Shown piece after piece: positions 28,813 to 36,527 of a stretch of DNA of 64,000 nucleotides. Source of the DNA: Paenochrobactrum gallinarii (GTDB lineage Bacteria > Pseudomonadota > Alphaproteobacteria > Rhizobiales > Rhizobiaceae); assembly GCF_014205685.1 (NCBI RefSeq), contig NZ_JACIIU010000003.1, positions 62,001-126,000 of the forward strand. Reading direction: 5' to 3'. The position numbers and the translations under genes are program-made. Position 1 is the stretch's first letter; each line of letters opens with the position of its first letter. The notes under the pieces are model-generated. The model made no database searches and was not told the DNA's origin. It was given only the letters and a program-made list of their open reading frames with translations.

Positions 28813-28849
28813 GCGTGGCCCCAACGCTTAATTGAGCATCGGGCCACGC
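28813..28849 (+). other. Intercistronic hairpin after the binding-protein gene
   Basis: Perfect 9-bp stem GCGTGGCCC / GGGCCACGC with a 19-nt loop and only a short T-rich tail. It lies between the binding-protein and first permease genes. It is probably an mRNA-stabilising or partial-termination element. Confidence 0.7.
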
Positions 28850-28931
28850 CGCATTTTATTCCATACTTTGCGTCTGCTTTTTAAGTAAATATTACGCTTA
28901 TCTCGAACCATACCAAAAGGTATTGTGAGCC

Positions 28932-29855
28932 ATGACTGTGACAACAGCCCGATCGGATGACACTTTTTGGAACCGCTTCCCAATGCGCGTAAGACGGTTG
29001 ATTTGGATCTGGAGCTTCCTTGCTCTGCCTATCCTGTTTTATTCGGTTATCCGGTTTTATCCGACAATTGAAGCATTTTGGCTTTCATTGACGAACTGGA
29101 ATTTGATGAAGCCGCCAAAATTCATCGGTTTCGACAACTACACCAAACTTTTTGCTGATCCGCAATTCTGGAAAGTGTTTAAAAACACCTTCAGCTATTT
29201 GCTGATTGGTACACCAATCAGCCTCATTCTGGCGTTTACGATTGCGTTCTATCTGGATCGCGTCCGCTTTATGCATGGCCTGATCCGCGGTCTCTATTTT
29301 CTGCCATACCTCACCACCGCTGCCGCAATGGCATGGGTTTGGCGCTGGTTCTACCAGCCTGCCCCCATCGGCGTTATCAATAATGCGCTGGCTCTGGTTG
29401 GTATTCCGCAGCAAGGTTTCATCCGCTCGGTTGAGCAGGCATTGCCATCCATCATGGTGACATCTATCTGGGCAGGCCTCGGCTTCCAGATTATCATCTT
29501 CATGGCCGGTCTGCGCGCTATTCCGAATACTTTCTACGAAGCAGCCCGCATTGACGGTCTGGGTGAATGGGCAATTTTGCGCAAAATCACCATTCCGCTT
29601 TTGAAGCCGACAACTGTGTTTCTGGTTGTTTTCTCCTCGATCGGTTTCTTGCGTATTTTCGATCAGGTCTACAACATGACCACCAATGATCCGGGCGGGC
29701 CGCTTGGCTCGACCAAACCATTGGTGCTGATGATCTATCAGACGGCGTTTTCATCTTATGCGATGGGCTATGCCGCAGCACAAACTGTTGTCCTGTTCAC
29801 CATCCTGCTTTTCGTATCGCTCTTACAGCTCTGGATTTTGAGGGAAAAGAAATGA
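28932..29855 (+). CDS. CUT1 sugar ABC transporter, permease (MalF type)
   Basis: A 307-residue inner-membrane permease with six membrane segments. The EAA loop reads NTFYEAARIDGLGEWAILRKITIP near residues 195-218. This is the first permease of a CUT1 importer. Its 3' end overlaps the second permease by 4 bp. The start follows AAAAGGTATTGTGAGCC. The partner ATPase is encoded two genes later, after the lyase, which places the lyase inside the transporter operon. Confidence 0.92.
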   Translation: MTVTTARSDDTFWNRFPMRVRRLIWIWSFLALPILFYSVIRFYPTIEAFWLSLTNWNLMKPPKFIGFDNYTKLFADPQFWKVFKNTFSYLLIGTPISLILAFTIAFYLDRVRFMHGLIRGLYFLPYLTTAAAMAWVWRWFYQPAPIGVINNALALVGIPQQGFIRSVEQALPSIMVTSIWAGLGFQIIIFMAGLRAIPNTFYEAARIDGLGEWAILRKITIPLLKPTTVFLVVFSSIGFLRIFDQVYNMTTNDPGGPLGSTKPLVLMIYQTAFSSYAMGYAAAQTVVLFTILLFVSLLQLWILREKK

Positions 29856-30703
29856 GTACCACTGTTCAATCCCCCTCAATCAATTACAAAAACGTCAGAC
29901 CAGGCCGTGTGCTGACATGGACATTGTTGTTCATCGGCGGCATCATTATGGTCATTCCGCTGGCATTCATGTTTTCAACATCGCTGAAAACAGCCGGTCA
30001 GGTTTATGATCTGCGTTTGATCCCGAGTGCACCATCGTTCCAGAACTATGTCACCATTCTGGCTGACGGACGCTTTCTGCGCTGGTTCTTCAACTCAATG
30101 TTTGTGGCGGTTGTCGTCACACTCTCCAACGTGTTTTTTGACAGTCTCGTCGGCTACACATTGGCGAAGTTCAAGTTCCGCGGCCGTAATTTCATCTTTA
30201 TCGCCATTCTGTCGACACTGATGATCCCGACAGAAATGCTGGTTATTCCTTGGTATGTCATGTCGTCGAAGCTCGGCTGGCTCGATAGCTATTGGGGCAT
30301 TATATTCCCGGGCCTGATGACCGCTTTCGGAACCTTCCTGATGAAGCAGTTCTTTGAAGGTGTGCCGGATGATTTCCTCGAAGCAGCCCGCGTTGATGGT
30401 CTCAACGAGTTCCAGATCTGGTGGAAAGTGGCCATGCCGCTTGTGACCCCTGCGCTCTCGGCACTCGCCATCTTTACCTTCCTTGGTAACTGGACAGCCT
30501 TCTTCTGGCCGCTGATCGTCACCACCAGCAAAGAGCTTTACACCTTGCCGGTTGGTCTATCGAGTTTTGCGGTTGAACAATCCATCCAATGGGAAATGAT
30601 CATGACAGGTGCAGCGATTGCAACTCTGCCGACCCTGTTGGTCTTCCTTGTGCTGCAACGCTACATCGTACGCGGTGTGATGCTTGCCGGACTGAAAGGA
30701 TAA
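29852..30703 (+). CDS. CUT1 sugar ABC transporter, permease (MalG type)
   Basis: A 283-residue second permease with six membrane segments. The EAA loop reads PDDFLEAARVDGLNEFQIWWKVAMP near residues 171-195. It pairs with the preceding permease. It overlaps that gene by 4 bp and is followed by the lyase gene after 3 bp, so the whole set is tightly coupled. Confidence 0.92.
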   Translation: MSTTVQSPSINYKNVRPGRVLTWTLLFIGGIIMVIPLAFMFSTSLKTAGQVYDLRLIPSAPSFQNYVTILADGRFLRWFFNSMFVAVVVTLSNVFFDSLVGYTLAKFKFRGRNFIFIAILSTLMIPTEMLVIPWYVMSSKLGWLDSYWGIIFPGLMTAFGTFLMKQFFEGVPDDFLEAARVDGLNEFQIWWKVAMPLVTPALSALAIFTFLGNWTAFFWPLIVTTSKELYTLPVGLSSFAVEQSIQWEMIMTGAAIATLPTLLVFLVLQRYIVRGVMLAGLKG

Positions 30704-30706
30704 ATC

Positions 30707-32221
30707 ATGTCAGACCTAGATCCACGCTTGAACGACAAAAGCGTCTTTCCTGATCCGACCTATAAAGAAACGGTTTTGAAGCCTCTCTTTGACGGTGCCA
30801 AAACCCATCATGTCGACGGCTTCCGCCGGATTGATCGCGCCCATCTGGTTATGCTGGTGGAAACCGGCATTCTTGACAGCGCCCAGGCATCGGCTATTGC
30901 CGGTGCTTTGGAAGCTATCGACCGCGATGTTGATCCGACACAGCTTGTTTACACCGGTGAAGTCGAAGATTTCTTCTTCCTCATCGAGAAAGAGCTTAAA
31001 AGCCGTCTTGGCGCTGATATTGCCGGTCGTCTTCACACCGCACGTTCACGCAACGACATCGACCACACTCTGTTCAAACTTGGCCTGAAAGAGCGCATTG
31101 ATGCCCTGATCGCCAAAGCACAGAACCTGCTGGAAGCGATGATCCGTGCAGCAGAACGTGAGAAAGCAACCCTGATTGTGGCTTATACCCACGGTCAGCC
31201 GGCACAGCCTTCTACTTTCGGTCATTATCTTTCTGCCGCCATTGAAGTGCTCATCCGTGATATCGAGCGCTTTGCAGAGGCACGCAAAATCGTCAATCTG
31301 TCGCCAATGGGCGCAGCTGCGATCACCACATCCGGCTTTCCGATCAACCGTGAACGTGTTGCGGAACTGCTCGGCTTTGCGGCGCCTTTGCGTAATTCCT
31401 ACAGCTGTATTGCTGCTTCCGACTATATCACCTCGACCTATTCATCGATCGAGCTGATGTTCATCCATCTTGGCCGCCTCATTCAGGACTTCCAGTTCTG
31501 GACAAGTTTTGAAGTTGGCCAAATGTATGTGCCGAATGCCTTTGTGCAGATTTCTTCAATCATGCCACAAAAGCGCAATCCGGTGCCGATTGAACATATG
31601 CGCCATTTGTCCAGCCAGACAATGGGTCGTGCGCGCACGGTTCTGGATGTTATTCACAACACACCATTTACCGATATGAATGACAGTGAAGGCGAAACGC
31701 AAGCAATGGGTTATGAAGCCTTTGCATCAGCCAGCCGCGTGCTGGATTTGCTGGCAGCTTTCATCGAAGCAGTGCGCATTGATCCGGCTCGTGTTCAGGA
31801 TAATATCCGCCGCTCTTGCATCACTATTACAGAGCTTGCGGATTCACTGGTTCGCATCGAAGACCTCTCCTTCCGTCAGGCACACGAAATTGCCGCGACA
31901 GTTGCCAAGGCTGTTGTCGCTAAGGGCGGCGGCTTAGCCAAAGACGGTTATGAGCCGTTCCTGGAAGCCTTCAAACATGCAACCGGCAAAGAGCCATCTT
32001 TTGACCGTACGAAGTTTGAAGAACTGGTTTCGCCTGAATATTTTGTGCGCATCCGCGACCGCACCGGCGGCCCGGCTGACAAGCCAATGATGGATGCACT
32101 TGCCCATTATAAGGCGACTGCCCAAGCCTTTGCGGCACAAACTGCCAAACAATCTGCCGACGAGGCCAATGCCGCGCGCGCGCTCAATGAAAAATTCCAA
32201 ACATTGGTGGAGACACGCTGA
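30707..32221 (+). CDS. Argininosuccinate-lyase-like protein of a sugar ABC operon (fumarase/aspartase superfamily)
   Basis: A 504-residue member of the argininosuccinate lyase branch of the fumarase/aspartase superfamily. These enzymes release fumarate from a substituted succinate. Conserved pieces are HTARSRND (His110), THGQPAQPST (His162, expected catalytic) and the signature loop SSIMPQKRNP with Ser283 as expected catalytic base. The loop differs from canonical ArgH, which has GSS(L)MPQKKNPD; here Ile replaces the Gly and VPIEH follows. It is about 40 residues longer than ArgH. Inside an ABC/PfkB operon with no arginine gene, it is unlikely to be the housekeeping ArgH. Ethylenediamine-disuccinate lyase of Chelativorans shows that this branch acts on other N-substituted aspartates. 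The true substrate is unknown. Confidence 0.8.
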   Translation: MSDLDPRLNDKSVFPDPTYKETVLKPLFDGAKTHHVDGFRRIDRAHLVMLVETGILDSAQASAIAGALEAIDRDVDPTQLVYTGEVEDFFFLIEKELKSRLGADIAGRLHTARSRNDIDHTLFKLGLKERIDALIAKAQNLLEAMIRAAEREKATLIVAYTHGQPAQPSTFGHYLSAAIEVLIRDIERFAEARKIVNLSPMGAAAITTSGFPINRERVAELLGFAAPLRNSYSCIAASDYITSTYSSIELMFIHLGRLIQDFQFWTSFEVGQMYVPNAFVQISSIMPQKRNPVPIEHMRHLSSQTMGRARTVLDVIHNTPFTDMNDSEGETQAMGYEAFASASRVLDLLAAFIEAVRIDPARVQDNIRRSCITITELADSLVRIEDLSFRQAHEIAATVAKAVVAKGGGLAKDGYEPFLEAFKHATGKEPSFDRTKFEELVSPEYFVRIRDRTGGPADKPMMDALAHYKATAQAFAAQTAKQSADEANAARALNEKFQTLVETR

Positions 32222-33267
32222 TGGCCACAATCGAACTTGAAAAACTGGTAAAGCGCTACGGCAATGTTGAAGCTGTTCGCGGCATTGATCTGAAAATTGC
32301 CGATGGTGAATTTGTGGTTTTTGTCGGCCCTTCGGGCTGCGGTAAATCCACCACCTTGCGTATGATTGCCGGTCTGGAAGACATCTCCGGCGGCACGCTG
32401 AAAATCGGTGACGAAGTTGTCAACGAGCGTGACCCTAAACAGCGCAATATTGCGATGGTTTTCCAGAACTATGCGATCTACCCTCATATGACTGTGCGCC
32501 AGAATATCGGCTTTGGTCTTTATACCTCCAAACTCTCGAAGGAAGAAAAGAACAAGCGCATTGAAGAAGCCGGCAAGATTTTGGGTCTGGAACCTTATCT
32601 CGACCGTCGTCCGGCTGCTCTTTCGGGTGGTCAGCGTCAGCGCGTTGCTATCGGTCGTGCGATGGTGCGTAATCCGTCTGCTTTCTTGTTTGACGAACCA
32701 TTGTCCAATCTGGATGCGCAATTGCGCTCGCAGATGCGCATTGAAATCAAACGTCTGCATCAACGCCTGAAAACCACCACCGTTTACGTCACCCACGATC
32801 AGGTCGAAGCCATGACCATGGCTGACCGTATTGTGGTGATGAAAGACGGTCATATTTTGCAGACAGGCACCCCGACCGAGCTTTATGAAAATCCGGTTGA
32901 TGTGTTTACCGCCCGCTTTATCGGCAGCCCTTCGATGAACCTTATCAAAGGCCGTCGTTCCGGCGATGCAGTTGAATTCACTGAAAGCGGTGACATTCTC
33001 ATCGGTGTGCGTCCGCATGATCTGATTGCGCTAGCTGATGGTGAAACAGTTCCGGCTAACGGCATCAGCCTCACCGGCACCGTGCTGGCCGTTGAGCCTT
33101 TGGGTCCTGAAACACTCATCCATTTGAGCGTTCATGGCACAGAAGTCATTGCCACAGCACCGGCGAAATTCATTCCGGCAGCAGACAGCACTGTAACAGT
33201 GCATGCAACAAGCGGCAGTCTCTATCTGTTTGATGCAAAAACCGAGAAAAGCTTAGGCCGACTATGA
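32221..33267 (+). CDS. CUT1 sugar ABC transporter, ATPase (UgpC/MsmK type)
   Basis: A 348-residue ATPase. Walker A GPSGCGKST lies near residues 36-44, the signature LSGGQRQR near 135-142 and Walker B FLFDEPLSNLD near 157-167. A C-terminal TOBE/OB regulatory domain follows from about 240. It energises the two CUT1 permeases. The start codon overlaps the lyase stop by one base (TGATG), and its own stop overlaps the kinase start by 4 bp. Tight coupling ties transport, lyase and kinase into one unit. Confidence 0.93.
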   Translation: MATIELEKLVKRYGNVEAVRGIDLKIADGEFVVFVGPSGCGKSTTLRMIAGLEDISGGTLKIGDEVVNERDPKQRNIAMVFQNYAIYPHMTVRQNIGFGLYTSKLSKEEKNKRIEEAGKILGLEPYLDRRPAALSGGQRQRVAIGRAMVRNPSAFLFDEPLSNLDAQLRSQMRIEIKRLHQRLKTTTVYVTHDQVEAMTMADRIVVMKDGHILQTGTPTELYENPVDVFTARFIGSPSMNLIKGRRSGDAVEFTESGDILIGVRPHDLIALADGETVPANGISLTGTVLAVEPLGPETLIHLSVHGTEVIATAPAKFIPAADSTVTVHATSGSLYLFDAKTEKSLGRL

Positions 33268-34163
33268 GTTCTGCATCATCACCACGTCCGGCTGTCTTAA
33301 GCATCGGGCGCATATATTGTGATTTGATTTTCACCGGTCTGGAAGCTCTTCCGGAACTCGGCAAGGAAACATTTGCACAAGATATGAATATTGCAGCAGG
33401 GGGCGGCGCGTTCATCACCGCCGCTCACCTTGCCCACAAGGGACGTGCTTGCGCTTTGCTTGCACGCCTCGGGCTTGATCCGCTATCCGTTGGCATTCTG
33501 CCGGAACTGATGGCCACTGGTGCAGATCTGCGTTTTCTGGAACGCTGCGAAACAGCAGGGCCGCAAGTAACCGTCGCCAGTGTTGTGGATAATGACCGTG
33601 CCTTTCTCTCACGCCGCGCCGGTACTGCGCTGCCTGCAACGCTGGAAGACGCATTGAACTGGAGCGAAGCTGGTCATCTGCATATTGCAGAATATGCCAC
33701 TTTGCATGAAATCCCTGATCTGATCACGCGTGCCAAGGCCAAAGGCCTGACCGTTTCGCTTGATCCGAGCTGGGATGAAACGCTGATTTATGATCCGGCA
33801 TTGCTAGAGGCTTGTAAGGGCACAGATATATTCTTGCCCAACCAGGAAGAAGCATTGGCGATCACCGGCCATAAAGATCCGGTTGCGGCATTAAACGCAT
33901 TGGCCGAGCATTTCCCATGTGTGGTGCTCAAAGGCGGTGCGGATGGTGCATGGCTGAAGGCTGGCGATCTGCAATTGCATCAATCAGCAGAGGCCGTCAC
34001 CGTTGTGGATACAACGGGTGCCGGTGATGCGTTTAATGCTGGCTTTATTGATAGCTGGATGCAGGGTGTGGGCTTTGAAGCGGCACTTGGTGAAGGCATT
34101 ATCTGCGGTAGTCTGGCTGTACAGGCTGCCGGCGGAGCCGCTATTTTAGCGGCGAAGCCATAA
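33264..34163 (+). CDS. PfkB-family carbohydrate kinase
   Basis: A 299-residue ribokinase-like kinase. The N-terminal AAGGGAFITAAHLAHKG matches PfkB signature 1 near residues 37-53. The ATP/anion-hole signature DTTGAGDAFNAGF lies near 249-261, with the catalytic Asp in GAGD. NQEEALAITG near 193-202 is also typical. It would phosphorylate a sugar or nucleoside-like product of the pathway. The last gene of the plus-strand operon, it overlaps the ATPase gene by 4 bp. Its final codons (GGAAILAAKP) form the first unit of a 41-bp tandem repeat that continues past the stop. Confidence 0.9.
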   Translation: MSSASSPRPAVLSIGRIYCDLIFTGLEALPELGKETFAQDMNIAAGGGAFITAAHLAHKGRACALLARLGLDPLSVGILPELMATGADLRFLERCETAGPQVTVASVVDNDRAFLSRRAGTALPATLEDALNWSEAGHLHIAEYATLHEIPDLITRAKAKGLTVSLDPSWDETLIYDPALLEACKGTDIFLPNQEEALAITGHKDPVAALNALAEHFPCVVLKGGADGAWLKAGDLQLHQSAEAVTVVDTTGAGDAFNAGFIDSWMQGVGFEAALGEGIICGSLAVQAAGGAAILAAKP

Positions 34164-34285
34164 GGTGCTAATGCGGAGCCGCTATTTTAGCGGCAATGCC
34201 ATAACTAAACATAGCGGAGCTGCGATTTTGGCAGCAAAGCCGTAATGTGAAAGTGTGGCGCCGCGATTTTAGCGGCAAGCCACAA
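34132..34285. repeat. 41-bp tandem array derived from the kinase 3' end, four units
   Basis: Units start at 34132, 34173, 34214 and 34255, an exact 41-bp period, and fill the gap between the kinase and pcaQ. Unit 1 is the last coding part of the kinase. Translated in the frame of the tail, units read GAAILAAKP-stop, GAAILAAMP-stop, GAAILAAKP-stop and GAAILAASHN. Unit 3 differs from unit 1 only at synonymous third positions over this stretch. Each unit keeps a hairpin: GCCGCTA/TAGCGGC in units 1 and 2, GCTGC/GCAGC in unit 3, GCCGC/GCGGC in unit 4. The array may act as a transcription end or mRNA-stability element for the convergent genes. Confidence 0.85.
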
Positions 34286-35200
34286 TCAAATATCTTCAGC
34301 CGCCTCGCGAATAGTCTGGATCAGAATTTGCAGGGCGGCTGATTGCACCATATCGGTGCGCATGGTCAGTCCGACCGGCCCCTTGGTTTCATCCGTATCA
34401 ATATCAAGCGGCACCAGCTTGCCTTCGGCGACATCCGCCGCAGCAACCCCTTCTGAAATAATCCACACTGCATCGCTTTCCCGCACAAATGCACGTCCGA
34501 AAGCGTCCGACACTGTTTCAATCTGGATTGGAAGTGCACCGATGCCATTAGCAATCAGCAAGCGATCCACAAATGGGCGGATGATAGATTTACGCGTCGG
34601 CATCAGCACCGGAAATTGGGCGATATGATCAAAAATAGGCGTATTTTCATGCGCCAGCGGATGACCGGCACGCACTAAAAACAAAACTTTTTCCGAATAT
34701 AAATGTTCGAAAAAGAACCCCGTCATCTTCTCCGGCGCGGCCAGTCGCCCAACCACCAGATCCAGATCACCAACGCGCAACTGTTCAAGCAGAACCGAGT
34801 TTTCACCCGTTACAATTTTAATCCGGCTGCCGGTTTTTTCTGTCAAAAACAAGCTCATCGCACGCGGCATGATGCGGGTGGAAACCGTTGGCAAAGCGCC
34901 TATGCGGATCGGTGGCCCCGAACCGTCAACCTCTTGCGAGACAGAATCAAATCCTTGCCGCAGCGCCGTTAAAGCGGTTCCGGCATGGCGCAAAAACACA
35001 TCACCAAAGCGCGTAATTTTAATGCCGCGCCCGTCGCGTTCCAGCAAAGGAACACCTAAAATCTCCTCCAGCTCGCGCATGGTTTTGGTAACAGCAGGCT
35101 GGCTGACATGCAGGATTTGCGATGCTTTCATCACACTTTTCTGACGTGCGACTTCCACAAATGTATGCAAATGACGGAACTTGATGCGGTTGCTGAGCAT
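34286..35200 (-). CDS. pcaQ: LysR regulator PcaQ of protocatechuate catabolism
   Basis: A 304-residue LysR regulator. The opening NRIKFRHLHTFVEVARQKS and VSQPAVTKTMRELEEILGVPLLERDGRGI match PcaQ of Agrobacterium and Sinorhizobium. It activates the pcaDCHGB operon in response to beta-carboxymuconate-type intermediates. It is divergent from pcaD, and a PcaQ-like box lies between. I favour the ATG at 35200; a GTG at 35206 is possible because GGGAGG sits only 4 bp before it. The ribosome binding site overlaps the operator palindrome, which would let PcaQ control its own expression. Its 3' end abuts the 41-bp repeats. Confidence 0.92.
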   Translation of the reverse strand: MLSNRIKFRHLHTFVEVARQKSVMKASQILHVSQPAVTKTMRELEEILGVPLLERDGRGIKITRFGDVFLRHAGTALTALRQGFDSVSQEVDGSGPPIRIGALPTVSTRIMPRAMSLFLTEKTGSRIKIVTGENSVLLEQLRVGDLDLVVGRLAAPEKMTGFFFEHLYSEKVLFLVRAGHPLAHENTPIFDHIAQFPVLMPTRKSIIRPFVDRLLIANGIGALPIQIETVSDAFGRAFVRESDAVWIISEGVAAADVAEGKLVPLDIDTDETKGPVGLTMRTDMVQSAALQILIQTIREAAEDI

Positions 35201-35206
35201 ATTCAC

Positions 35207-35222
35207 ATAACCTCCCAGTTAT
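35207..35222. promoter_or_regulatory. PcaQ box between pcaQ and pcaD
   Basis: ATAACC-TCCC-AGTTAT matches the PcaQ motif ATAACC-N4-GGTTAA described for Sinorhizobium in most positions, with matching 4-bp spacer. It sits 73 bp upstream of the pcaD start. Confidence 0.75.
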
Positions 35223-35294
35223 GAATATGCGCGTTAATATCATTTTACTTAACCAGATGAAAGCGCCAGATTAAAAATCGTGAGGAGACAGTCA

Positions 35295-36104
35295 GTGCAA
35301 TTTATTCGTCTAAACAATCAGACCACCCATTATGCTTTTGACAAATCCGGTCTAGCAACCAATTCGGCAGCCGGTTCAGCGCCGGTAATTGTTTTCATCA
35401 ATTCGCTCGGCACCGATATGCGGATTTGGGATGATGTGAAGACGCAGCTTGCAGGTGAATTTTCGCTGCTGACTTATGACAAGCGCGGTCACGGCCTCTC
35501 CGACACCGGCACTACACCTTACACGATTGATGAACTCGCTGATGATCTTATTGCATTGCTTGAAGCGCTGAAGCTTGAGCGCGTCATCTTATGCGGCCTT
35601 TCAATGGGCGGCTTGATTGCGCAAGCACTCTTCGCCAAAAAACCAGAACTTGTTGCAGGGCTTATCCTCTCCAACACCGCCCATAAAATCGGCACGGCTG
35701 AGATGTGGCGCACACGCATTGATGCCATTTACCAAAACGGCTTGAGCAGCATCTTGGCGCCTACGATGGAGCGTTGGTTTACGCCTGCATACCGCATGCC
35801 GGACAATGCGGCTTTTGCTGCCTATTGCAACATGTTTACCCGCCAGCCGGTTGATGGCTACACCGCCACTTGTGAGGCGCTGGCACAGGCTGATTATACG
35901 GCGCAAGCGCCACAGATTTGCGTGCCCACCCTATGCCTTGCCGGTGATCAGGATGGCGCAACCCCGCCTGCCCTTGTGCAGGAAATGGCCGGTCTCATTC
36001 CGGCAGCTGAATTTATCATGCTTGAAAAATGCGGCCACATTCCTTGTGTGGAACAGCCGCAAATTTTCAGCCAAACAATAGCAAAATTCATAAAAAATAT
36101 CTGA
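35295..36104 (+). CDS. pcaD: 3-oxoadipate enol-lactonase
   Basis: A 269-residue alpha/beta hydrolase. It hydrolyses 3-oxoadipate enol-lactone to 3-oxoadipate. The nucleophile elbow GLSMGG places Ser at about residue 103. The acid is in AGDQDGATP near 219-227 and the histidine in EKCGHIPCVEQP near 246-257. I place the start at GTG 35295 because GAGGAG lies 7 bp before it; a GTG at 35280 would put this site inside the gene. First gene of pcaDCHGB, the gene order usual in rhizobia. Confidence 0.92.
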   Translation: MQFIRLNNQTTHYAFDKSGLATNSAAGSAPVIVFINSLGTDMRIWDDVKTQLAGEFSLLTYDKRGHGLSDTGTTPYTIDELADDLIALLEALKLERVILCGLSMGGLIAQALFAKKPELVAGLILSNTAHKIGTAEMWRTRIDAIYQNGLSSILAPTMERWFTPAYRMPDNAAFAAYCNMFTRQPVDGYTATCEALAQADYTAQAPQICVPTLCLAGDQDGATPPALVQEMAGLIPAAEFIMLEKCGHIPCVEQPQIFSQTIAKFIKNI

Positions 36105-36119
36105 AACGGAGAATAACCC

Positions 36120-36527
36120 ATGGCCGAGAATTCCGCGTCACCGTCGCGTTATGAGCTTGGGATGCAAGTGCGCAGATCAGTACTTGGTGATGATCACGTT
36201 GATCGTGCATCAGCATTGATTACCGATATTGACCGTAAATTTCAGCAACTGATTACGGAATCGGCATGGGGTACCGTCTGGGCAAGTGAAGGCCTGACCA
36301 AACGTGAGCGCTCGATTGTCACCATTGCTTTGCTGGCGGCACTCGGTCAGGATGAAGAACTGGCCATGCATATTCGTGCGACCGTCAATACGGGTGCCAC
36401 ACAACAAGATATTTGCGAAGCACTGATGCATGTCGCCATTTATGCAGGCGTTCCGGCATCCAATCATGCTTTTAAAATCGCCAAGAAAACCTATGAGGGT
36501 ATGGACGCAGCCGGAGGGGAGAAATGA
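36120..36527 (+). CDS. pcaC: 4-carboxymuconolactone decarboxylase
   Basis: A 135-residue CMD-family protein (AhpD-like fold). It decarboxylates 4-carboxymuconolactone to the enol-lactone used by PcaD. Typical segments are RYELGMQVRRSVLGDDHVDRA at the start, LTKRERSIVTIALLAALGQDEELAMH in the middle and EALMHVAIYAGVPASNHAF near the end. Length fits the unfused PcaC. It is 15 bp after pcaD and overlaps pcaH by 4 bp. Confidence 0.95.
   Translation: MAENSASPSRYELGMQVRRSVLGDDHVDRASALITDIDRKFQQLITESAWGTVWASEGLTKRERSIVTIALLAALGQDEELAMHIRATVNTGATQQDICEALMHVAIYAGVPASNHAFKIAKKTYEGMDAAGGEK

Noticed and set aside
30707-32221. Housekeeping ArgH
   Set aside because: Altered signature loop, greater length and location inside an ABC-kinase operon argue against it, although a genome-wide search for another argH would be decisive.
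34132-34285. CRISPR array as an explanation of the 41-bp repeats
   Set aside because: The repeats have no unique spacers of constant length beyond a few bases, the unit derives from the kinase coding end, and no cas gene is present.
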